NCBI GenBank assembly: GCA_051870755.1
Contig: JBJECE010000022.1
Coordinates: forward strand, 1-10,175
Length of the DNA stretch: 10,175 nt
Reading direction: 5' to 3'
Source of the DNA: W0P28-013 sp051870755
GTDB taxonomy: Bacteria; Bacteroidota; Bacteroidia; Bacteroidales; Paludibacteraceae
Each line of letters opens with the position of its first letter. Position 1 is the first letter of the stretch. The notes beneath the pieces were generated by a model. The model did no database searches. It saw only the letters and a list, made by a program, of their open reading frames with translations, and was not told where the DNA came from. This document shows positions 1 to 6,575 of the stretch, piece by piece. The translations under genes and the position numbers were made by a program.

Positions 1-52
1 ATGAAAACAATAACAATAAACTTTAACCCGTCTAACTTTTTGGGGGCACTTC
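1..52. other. Left flank, unrelated to the gene that follows
   Basis: This short stretch does not continue the protein similarity of the next gene. In the reading frame of that gene it carries stop codons at 2-4, 11-13 and 17-19. Family-like coding sequence begins abruptly at about base 53 with the residues NIAEGS. Another frame opens with ATG at base 1 and runs 34 codons to TAA at 103-105, but its last third is an out-of-frame reading of the next gene, so it is not a credible protein. The abrupt change suggests a rearrangement or mobile-element boundary near base 50. No terminal repeat or target duplication can be shown because the sequence to the left is missing. Confidence 0.35.
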
Positions 53-79
53 AATATTGCAGAGGGAAGCAAAGCCGCA

Positions 80-508
80 ATGACTTCAAGCGAGACCGAA
101 ATTAAGCTAACCAATGTAGCAAAGGCTTCACTTGAAGAATTGCTTCTTGATTACGAGGACTACCTCAGGCAAAACAATTTGCCTCAGTGGGATAAGAATC
201 ATCCTCGCACGCTTAAGTTGCGCGAATATCTCAAAAGCGAAGGCTTTTTGGCAAGCCCCACACAATTTGCTTCAACCATGAATGCAGAAGAGTTCTGCAA
301 TCTATGTATCACGCTAATTAATCAAACCACCTATATGCTCCGTCGGCTGATTGACAAGCAGCAAGAGCAATTCTTGCAGGAAGGCGGCATAAAAGAGCAA
401 ATGTTCGCTGCCCGAGTGCAGTATCGCAAGAAGATTCTATCAGACCCGTCAGACTCGTCGGACACGTCGGATAAAAACTATAACAATAATTATCATCACA
501 AGTTATGA
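80..508 (+). CDS. Four-helix-bundle 'suffix' domain protein, N-terminally truncated, upstream of hsdR
   Basis: This is a 142-residue protein of unknown biochemical function. Residues around TEIKLTNVAKASLEELLLDY (7-26) match what I recall of Bacteroidetes four-helix-bundle proteins related to the 23S rRNA intervening-sequence protein. The later part (LINQTTYMLRRLID, then QEGGIKEQMFAARVQYRK) resembles their C-terminal 'suffix' extension. Full-length relatives begin with roughly 50 more residues, including a helix ending in a segment like QAARSGxQNIAEGS. Here in-frame sequence can be read back only to NIAEGSKAA (from base 53) before the match is lost. ATG at 80 is therefore the first available start, not the ancestral one, and the bundle probably lacks its first helix or more. 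The C-terminus is a serine/aspartate repeat followed by an Asn/Tyr/His tail. The stop overlaps the hsdR start by 4 bases (ATGA), so translation of this frame may be coupled to hsdR even if the protein no longer folds. It could equally be called a pseudogene. Family assignment is from memory and fairly confident; function is unknown. Confidence 0.65.
   Translation: MTSSETEIKLTNVAKASLEELLLDYEDYLRQNNLPQWDKNHPRTLKLREYLKSEGFLASPTQFASTMNAEEFCNLCITLINQTTYMLRRLIDKQQEQFLQEGGIKEQMFAARVQYRKKILSDPSDSSDTSDKNYNNNYHHKL
440..472 (+). repeat. In-frame 9-base tandem repeat coding S-D-x
   Basis: Three near-identical 9-base units, GACCCGTCA (443-451), GACTCGTCG (452-460) and GACACGTCG (461-469), are flanked by a partial unit on each side (TCA at 440-442, GAT at 470-472). 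They encode SDPSDSSDTSD. The unit is three codons, so gain or loss of copies keeps the frame and would change only the length of the tail. The repeat ends about 33 bases before the hsdR start codon. Confidence 0.75.
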
Positions 509-3500
509 AAGAATACGATTGCATATCACAAAATACGGAATCGACCGTGGTGGCTGAATTTGAGGGCGGCTATTATAGCAGCGCTCAATATCAGAGCGAG
601 GCTGAAATGGAAGCCGACTTTATCAAACGACTCCAACGCCAAGCCTACGAGTATCTGCCTATCACCTCTGAAAAGGAGTTGATCGGCAACCTCCGCACCC
701 GGCTCGAAAGACTCAACAATCTGCGCTTTACCGACAAGGAGTGGAACGAGTTTTTCAAGAAATACCTCGGCAATCCCAACGAGGGCATAGTGGAAAAGAC
801 CCGCACCATTCAGGAGGACCACAAAAAGGTGCTCACGCGCGATGATGGCTCGTTTGTGAACGTATATCTTATCGATAAAGAAAATATCCACAACAATTCT
901 CTGCAAGTCATCAATCAATATGTGCCCGAAGGTGGTAGTCACGAAAACCGCTACGATGTAACAATACTCGTAAACGGTTTGCCGCTGGTGCATGTAGAAC
1001 TGAAACGCCGCGGCGTGGAGGTGCGCGAAGCCTTCAACCAAATTCGCCGCTACAACCGCGAATCGTTTTGGGCAGGCAGCGGACTCTTTGAATTTGTGCA
1101 GATTTTCATCATCAGCAACGGAACGCTCACCAAATATTACAGCAACACCACTCGCGACAGCCATGTGAGGCAGCAAAACAAGGGGAGCAAGAAGCAAACG
1201 AGCAATTCGTTTGAGTTCACCTCCTACTGGGCACTGCTCGACAATGAGCCGATACGCGACCTTGTGGATTTCACTGAAACATTCCTCTCGAAGCACACGC
1301 TGCTCAACGTGCTCACCAAATACTGCGTGTTCACTGCCGAGAATCTGCTTCTTGTGATGCGCCCCTACCAAATAGCAGCCACCGAGCGCATAATTCAGCG
1401 CATACGCACATCGAGCAATCTCAAGATATGGGGCAAGCGTGATGGTGGCGGCTTCATTTGGCACACTACAGGCTCAGGCAAGACGCTCACCTCATTTAAA
1501 ACCGCTCGCTTGGCTTCGGCAATGGAAGAAATCGACAAAGTGCTTTTTGTGGTTGACCGCAAAGACCTCGACTATCAGACGATGAAAGAGTATGACCGCT
1601 TCGAGAAAGGTGCAGCCAACTCCAACACATCGACCGCCGTACTCACCCGCCAGCTCAACGACCCGAATTGCCGCATTATCATCACTACTATTCAGAAACT
1701 ATCAAACTTTGTAGGCAAAAATGCCACGCACAAGATCTACAATGAGCATGTGGTGATGATATTCGACGAGTGCCACCGCTCACAATTCGGCGATATGCAC
1801 CGCGCCATCGTAAAGAAGTTCAAGAAATATCATATCTTCGGCTTCACAGGCACGCCGATATTCCCCGACAATGCCGGTGCAATACGCAACATAGATTTCA
1901 CCACTACCGAGGGTACTTTTGGCGACAAACTGCACAGCTACACCATCGTTGATGCTATTCGCGACGGCAATGTGCTTCCGTTCCGCGTGGATTATATCCG
2001 CACTCTGCGCCCCGAGGACGAAATCAAGCACGAAAGTGTTCCGGCAATCGACCAGGCGAAAATCTTAATGGACCCTCGCCGCATCACTTTTATTTCAAAA
2101 TATATCCTCGACCACTTTGCACAAAAGACAAAGCGCAACGAGCAGCATTACGACTTCAACAAGCTCGCCAACATCAGCACCGTGGCAAAGGGCAAAAAAG
2201 ACGTTGAAGAAATCAAGGTGAAAACCAAACTGCAAGGCTTCAACTCAATTTTTGCCGTGGCAAGCATTCCATTCGTGAAACTCTATTACACCGAACTGAT
2301 GCGTCAAATGGAAGAACTGCCCGAAAACCGACGGCTGAAGATAGCCACAATCTACAGCTATGCTCCTAATGAAGCAGAAGAAGACTTCGGTGGCGACGAA
2401 AACTCAGAAAATACCGACGGACTCGACCAATCGAGCCGCGACTTCCTTGAAAAGTGCATAGCCGACTACAACGCAATGTTCGGCACAAGCTACGACACAT
2501 CGGCTGAAAAATTCCAAAATTACTATAAAGACGTGTCGCTGCGAATGAAAAACCGCGAGATAGATTTGCTCATAGTGGTGAATATGTTCCTCACAGGCTT
2601 CGATGCCACCACGCTCAACACGCTGTGGGTGGATAAGAAACTGCGTATGCACGGACTTATCCAGGCATATTCAAGAACCAACCGCATACTCAACAGCATC
2701 AAGAGCTTTGGCAACATCGTGTGCTTCCGCAACCTCGAACCTGCTACAAATGCCGCCCTCGAGCTATTCGGCGACAAAGATGCGGGCGGACTGGTGCTTA
2801 TCAAAACCTTTGATGAATATTACAACGGTTACAAAAGCGATAACGGAACAGAAGCCCCCGGCTACAAGACATTAGTGGAAGAAGTGTTGGAAAAATTCCC
2901 ACTCTGTAAGTCAATTCTCGGTGAAAAAGCCGAAAAAGACTTTATCAAATTGTGGGGAACGATACTTCGATACAGAAACATATTGCAAAGCTTCGACCAA
3001 TTCAAGGGTAAGGAAATACTCACCGACGACCAATTCAAAGACTATCAAGGCATATACCTCGACCTTTACGACAAATATCGTCGCCAAGGCAAGGGCGAAG
3101 CCGTGAATGTGAATGATGACATCGTGTTTGAGATTGAATTGGTGAAGTCGGTAGAGATCAACATCGACTACATTCTCTTCCTCGTGGCACAAAAGAACGG
3201 CGACTCGGCTCACGATGCTGAACTTATAGTAAAAATCAAGAAATCAATTGCTGCAACACCCGACCTTCGCGACAAAGAAGACCTTATCATGCAATTCGTG
3301 CAAAACATATCAGCCGGTAGCGACATCAATGATGAATGGGCAGTGTATGTGCGTCAAAAGTTGGGCAAGGAACTGCAAGAACTCATCGCATCGGAGCGCC
3401 TCAAGCCCGAGGCAACGGTGGAATTTTTGCAGCAGTCGTTCCGCGACGGCGAAATACGGGAGTCGGGCACAGGCATTGCCGGCATATTACCGCCAATGCC

Positions 3501-3630
3501 CCTCTTTGGCGCAGGAGGCAGCCGTGAAGCCAAAAAACGCATAGTGACAGAGAAGTTGAAAGAACTTTTCAAACGATTCTTCGACCTATGCGGTGGCGTG
3601 TTCCCGTCCCTTGGCGACAATCCGCACTAA
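505..3630 (+). CDS. hsdR: Type I restriction enzyme R subunit (HsdR), EcoR124I-like
   Basis: This is the motor and nuclease subunit of a type I restriction-modification complex. With HsdM2-HsdS it binds unmethylated target sites, reels in DNA using ATP and cuts at a distance. The 1041 residues are close to the length of EcoR124I HsdR. The N-terminal nuclease has Asp151, Glu165-Leu-Lys167 (PD-(D/E)XK triad) and the RecB-type Q179-x3-Y183 motif. The spacing appears to match the catalytic residues of EcoR124I as I recall them. The helicase part has Walker A TTGSGKT (321-327), motif Ia VLFVVDRKDLD, the DECH box (D421-H424), motif III FTGTP (447-451) and motif VI QAYSRTNRI (720-728), followed by a helical C-terminal region that normally contacts HsdM. 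All key residues are present, so it should be active. The ATG at 505 overlaps the previous stop by 4 bases, which fixes the start and suggests translational coupling. hsdM and hsdS are not in the window. The last about 13 residues (after FFDL) go beyond where I expect family members to end, which may mark a junction. Confidence 0.96.
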   Translation: MKEYDCISQNTESTVVAEFEGGYYSSAQYQSEAEMEADFIKRLQRQAYEYLPITSEKELIGNLRTRLERLNNLRFTDKEWNEFFKKYLGNPNEGIVEKTRTIQEDHKKVLTRDDGSFVNVYLIDKENIHNNSLQVINQYVPEGGSHENRYDVTILVNGLPLVHVELKRRGVEVREAFNQIRRYNRESFWAGSGLFEFVQIFIISNGTLTKYYSNTTRDSHVRQQNKGSKKQTSNSFEFTSYWALLDNEPIRDLVDFTETFLSKHTLLNVLTKYCVFTAENLLLVMRPYQIAATERIIQRIRTSSNLKIWGKRDGGGFIWHTTGSGKTLTSFKTARLASAMEEIDKVLFVVDRKDLDYQTMKEYDRFEKGAANSNTSTAVLTRQLNDPNCRIIITTIQKLSNFVGKNATHKIYNEHVVMIFDECHRSQFGDMHRAIVKKFKKYHIFGFTGTPIFPDNAGAIRNIDFTTTEGTFGDKLHSYTIVDAIRDGNVLPFRVDYIRTLRPEDEIKHESVPAIDQAKILMDPRRITFISKYILDHFAQKTKRNEQHYDFNKLANISTVAKGKKDVEEIKVKTKLQGFNSIFAVASIPFVKLYYTELMRQMEELPENRRLKIATIYSYAPNEAEEDFGGDENSENTDGLDQSSRDFLEKCIADYNAMFGTSYDTSAEKFQNYYKDVSLRMKNREIDLLIVVNMFLTGFDATTLNTLWVDKKLRMHGLIQAYSRTNRILNSIKSFGNIVCFRNLEPATNAALELFGDKDAGGLVLIKTFDEYYNGYKSDNGTEAPGYKTLVEEVLEKFPLCKSILGEKAEKDFIKLWGTILRYRNILQSFDQFKGKEILTDDQFKDYQGIYLDLYDKYRRQGKGEAVNVNDDIVFEIELVKSVEINIDYILFLVAQKNGDSAHDAELIVKIKKSIAATPDLRDKEDLIMQFVQNISAGSDINDEWAVYVRQKLGKELQELIASERLKPEATVEFLQQSFRDGEIRESGTGIAGILPPMPLFGAGGSREAKKRIVTEKLKELFKRFFDLCGGVFPSLGDNPH

Positions 3631-3904
3631 ACAGGTATCCATTAATGTATCGCTCAAGGTGCTTCGCAACCTTGGCGACTACAATTCCACCCGGTCTGCT
3701 AAAAATCAAGGGAAAGGACGTTTTCTGCCAAATGAGGGGCATAATCCAACGAGGTATCATATTATCCCTGGCTATCACAAAAATCGTATTTCTCATCTCG
3801 TTATGACGAGTGCACAACGTGCAAACACATGTGGAGAACCGGTGAATGGCTCTGTTTATCAAGAAGAGATAGCCTATCTGCAACAACTTTTGCCGCAAGA
3901 GTAG
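3593..3904 (+). pseudogene. Unrecognised reading frame or gene remnant after hsdR
   Basis: This is an open frame of 103 codons from a GTG inside the hsdR end to TAG at 3902-3904. I do not recognise the product. From about residue 14 it reads like a protein: QVSINVSLKVLRNLGDYNST is a plausible strand-rich segment, and the end, VYQEEIAYLQQLLPQE, looks like a real amphipathic C-terminus. The first dozen residues (ACSRPLATIRT) are the out-of-frame reading of hsdR and are unlikely to be native. No start codon with a convincing leader is visible before the protein-like part. One reading is the 3' remainder of a gene interrupted when the restriction locus was placed here. The other is chance: the same region is also open in other frames, including the minus strand across about 3569-3943. 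There are no membrane segments or known motifs. Confidence 0.3.
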
Positions 3905-3941
3905 CAAGTCTATATCATAGTAACATATTATTCCTTTCCCC
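3631..3941. other. 311-base gap between hsdR and addB without a confident gene
   Basis: This stretch separates the restriction gene from the nuclease/helicase operon. Most of it is taken up by the unrecognised reading frame ending at 3904 and by a cluster of small palindromes at 3797-3833. GC falls to about 43% in 3721-3900 by hand count, below the roughly 50% seen in hsdR. The last 37 bases before addB are A/T-rich with a pyrimidine run next to the start codon and no Shine-Dalgarno sequence, as is usual in Bacteroidetes. No tRNA, terminator with a T-run or convincing Bacteroidetes promoter (TTTG...TAnnTTTG) was found. A promoter for addAB most likely lies here because hsdR is a separate functional unit. 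Confidence 0.5.
3797..3833. repeat. Three back-to-back small palindromes
   Basis: Three palindromic elements lie within 37 bases. CTCGT/ACGAG is a 5-base stem with a 4-base loop (3797-3810). TGCAC/GTGCA is a 5-base stem with a 3-base loop (3811-3823) and directly abuts the first. The perfect palindrome CACATGTG follows at 3826-3833. There is no following T-run, so this does not look like an intrinsic terminator. Function is unknown; it could be an operator, a processing site, a mobile-element scar or chance. Confidence 0.4.
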
Positions 3942-6575
3942 ATGAAGATAATTTATAGTCCGTTCTTTACGAATCATCAGTTTGCAGCCATGCCCGATGG
4001 GCAGGTGATGATGGATTGCTCCATAGTTGATACCGAGCAACTTATCGCCTTGTTGGAACTGCATCTGGGTATTCATGTCGAAGTCAAGAACAACTTGGAT
4101 CGGGTGGTCGAATATTATCGGCTGCTCCACCGCTATGTGTCAGTCCATCCGGGTTGTGTGCTGGCCGAGTCTTTCAAAATAGCCGGACTGAGCGTTGCCC
4201 GCACCTGCTTGCAGTGGCGCGACGAACTGACCCTCTACGGCTGGTCGGCAGCAACAACGGCCCCCACCGAGCGCTTGCAGATTCTGCAAAGCATAGAACC
4301 CGACTTTGCCGCCAACGATGTCTGTTTAGGCGCGCGCATCGCCGCCGTAGCCTATGCCATAAACGACCAACCCCGCATATTGGCAGGCAGCACCATCCAA
4401 CTAATGGTACCACTTGCCAAAATTGCCCCACGCATCCGAGCGATTATCCAATCGCTGCAAGGGGTAACTATTCAAGACGCGCAGGAATGGACTATGCCCG
4501 AATTAAGCCCTGACAGGCTCCGTGTGTGGCATTTCGACAACGAACAAGCCGCTTTCCGCTATATGGCATCTACTGCGCGCGGTGCGTTTGATGTGTGGAT
4601 CAATGCCGACAACAAACTATTGGACAACTGGCTCCACATGGCGGGCCAACCTACCTCCGGCTCGTGGGTGGAGGCGGACAACAACCTTGTGTTGCAACTG
4701 CTCCCACTCGGCATACGCCTATTCCAAACGCCACTCAACATCAAGTCGCTGATAGATTACCTCACGTTGCCAATCCATCCCCTTGAAGGTGCATTTCGTT
4801 TCCGACTTGCCAATATCGTAGGCAGTAAATGTGGATTCTATAACGAGGAATGTCAAGAACTTATCAACGAGTATCTGACCGGATCGCTGAAAAGCCATAT
4901 CGAACAGGCTGAAGATCGGGAAAAGCGCGTTGAGACCTTCCTGCCCTGTCTTGCCCTACGCGAAAATCAAGCGATAGAGATCTCCGCCCTGCAACACTAT
5001 CTCGCCGCATTGCAGACGTGGGCAAGTCAGCGGGCAATGATGTTGCAAACCAAAGAGGAGGACGAGAAGTTGATGCAACAATTATTCCAACTGACATATC
5101 TGATTGAGGTGCTGAATACGTTGCTGCAAGACCATACGGGGCCAACCATCCGCTACGAAGAGGTAGAGCAGATAGTAACCGAGTTATACGAAGTATCGGC
5201 GTCGGTACAATACTATGCCGAGGCAGGTTGTCAAGAGGTGATACAGACGCCTGCCGATTTATTGACAAATACCGGCCGGATTTTGTGGCTCAATCCATCG
5301 GCTGCCGATGCACGCAAATTATCGTTGAACTGGCTGACATCGGTTGAGCGTAAGACTTTGGAGAACGAGATGCCCGTTTGGCCCCAAAACGACGAACGCC
5401 AAGCCTACTACCAAACAGTGCTTGGAGCGCTGAACCGGGCGACAGAGCATATAACAATCATCACGGTAGATGAGTACAAGGGCGAACCGAATCCCGTTTC
5501 GTCCCTATTGCTGCGTATGCAGGCTGCAAACGAACACTTTACGGCAGAGTACGTCGCCACACCCGAGGTGGAAAAAGCTTTTTTGAAAGTAGTTTGTCCG
5601 GTAGATAATGCCATCACCGATGCCTACATAAACCTTTCCCACCCCGAACTATTACAGATGCGCCGGCGGGAAAGCGCCTCCTCGTTGTCCAACATGATAG
5701 AGTATCCGCTGGACTATACACTGACCTATTTGACAAATATAGCCCCGCCGGGATCGGCTGTATTGCCCATGTTGGCAACAATGGAAGGCACCACGGCACA
5801 TGCCGTTATCGAACAACTCTTTACCCCGCGTCAGGGTGAGTGCCTCGATGAAATGGCCACACGCGTCGCTACGGAATACGCAACGGTTTTTGCCGATCAA
5901 GTTCAGGCTTATGGCGCATTATTGTTGTTGCCGGAGTATTTTTTTGAGCAAAATATTTTCCGCGAAAAACTGCGTCAGTGCATCAATAATTTGGCAGAAC
6001 TGCTTGTCGAGAATAAACTGACAGTTACTCGTTGCGAACGTAACGTGGAAAACCAACTGCACTTCCTTAAAGGGACCGACGACATTACGATTGGCGGTTT
6101 TATCGACTTCACCCTCGAAGATGAGCAAGGCAATCCCGTAATCTTCGACTTCAAATGGACACGCCGCAAGTCCCACTACCAAGACCTGCTCCGCGACAAC
6201 AAATCGCTTCAGTTGGCACTCTATGCGGCGTTGCTGTCGGAAGAAACTCAAAAAACGGTGCAACGCACAGCCTATTTCCTGATGCCGCAAGGGCGCCTGT
6301 ACTCTACTTCCAAGTTTAAGGGGAAACATTATGGAGAAATCCAATCTATCGACAACTCCGATCTCCTACCCAAAATCATCAAATCCTATCGTTTCCGTCG
6401 CGAAGAACTATTGCGCGGATGTATAGAGACCGCCGAAGGTTTAGAAATCCTTGATTTTGAATATATTAATAAACAGGACGAGCAGGGCTTATTTCCACTC
6501 TCTATGACCGACAAAGGAAAAGAAGCAAATAAATTTTCCAACTTTGGATTCTTATTTAATACCGCAAAATCATGA
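3942..6575 (+). CDS. addB: AddB-like PD-(D/E)XK nuclease, partner of AddA
   Basis: This is the probable second subunit of an AddAB double-strand-break resection enzyme, 877 residues and cytoplasmic. The C-terminal third is a clear RecB-family nuclease: the helix with GTTAHAVIEQLF (His620), GGFIDF (Asp722), the catalytic IFDFKW (Asp736-x-Lys738) and the QxxxY motif Q757-LAL-Y761. The first about 600 residues have the low-complexity helical look of an inactive helicase fold. No Walker A loop (GxxxxGKT/S) is visible, and none of the SF1 motifs found in the next gene can be recognised. It is shorter than Gram-positive AddB (about 1150 residues, from memory), and the C-terminal cysteine cluster (CxxCx5C) that holds 4Fe-4S there is absent, with only one Cys after the nuclease motifs. 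ATG at 3942 is supported by an in-frame TAA at 3921-3923. The stop overlaps addA by 4 bases (ATGA), so the two are cotranslated and likely form one complex. A database might call it only 'PD-(D/E)XK nuclease family protein'. Confidence 0.85.
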   Translation: MKIIYSPFFTNHQFAAMPDGQVMMDCSIVDTEQLIALLELHLGIHVEVKNNLDRVVEYYRLLHRYVSVHPGCVLAESFKIAGLSVARTCLQWRDELTLYGWSAATTAPTERLQILQSIEPDFAANDVCLGARIAAVAYAINDQPRILAGSTIQLMVPLAKIAPRIRAIIQSLQGVTIQDAQEWTMPELSPDRLRVWHFDNEQAAFRYMASTARGAFDVWINADNKLLDNWLHMAGQPTSGSWVEADNNLVLQLLPLGIRLFQTPLNIKSLIDYLTLPIHPLEGAFRFRLANIVGSKCGFYNEECQELINEYLTGSLKSHIEQAEDREKRVETFLPCLALRENQAIEISALQHYLAALQTWASQRAMMLQTKEEDEKLMQQLFQLTYLIEVLNTLLQDHTGPTIRYEEVEQIVTELYEVSASVQYYAEAGCQEVIQTPADLLTNTGRILWLNPSAADARKLSLNWLTSVERKTLENEMPVWPQNDERQAYYQTVLGALNRATEHITIITVDEYKGEPNPVSSLLLRMQAANEHFTAEYVATPEVEKAFLKVVCPVDNAITDAYINLSHPELLQMRRRESASSLSNMIEYPLDYTLTYLTNIAPPGSAVLPMLATMEGTTAHAVIEQLFTPRQGECLDEMATRVATEYATVFADQVQAYGALLLLPEYFFEQNIFREKLRQCINNLAELLVENKLTVTRCERNVENQLHFLKGTDDITIGGFIDFTLEDEQGNPVIFDFKWTRRKSHYQDLLRDNKSLQLALYAALLSEETQKTVQRTAYFLMPQGRLYSTSKFKGKHYGEIQSIDNSDLLPKIIKSYRFRREELLRGCIETAEGLEILDFEYINKQDEQGLFPLSMTDKGKEANKFSNFGFLFNTAKS

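Noticed and set aside
526..1464. Long open frame on the minus strand (312 codons) opposite hsdR
   Set aside because: It lies wholly inside hsdR, whose motifs prove the plus-strand frame. The minus-strand product has no recognisable domain, and its openness follows from the codon bias of hsdR.
3889..3918. Possible Bacteroidetes promoter for addAB: TTTG at 3889-3892, then TATATCAT at 3911-3918
   Set aside because: The spacing (18 bases) is near the expected value, but the downstream element matches TAnnTTTG at only a few positions, so it is no better than chance in A/T-rich DNA.
3569..3943. Minus-strand frame of 124 codons across the hsdR-addB gap
   Set aside because: It overlaps the hsdR 3' end and the addB start codon, its product looks like random composition rich in Cys, Ile and Arg, and no start signal is seen.
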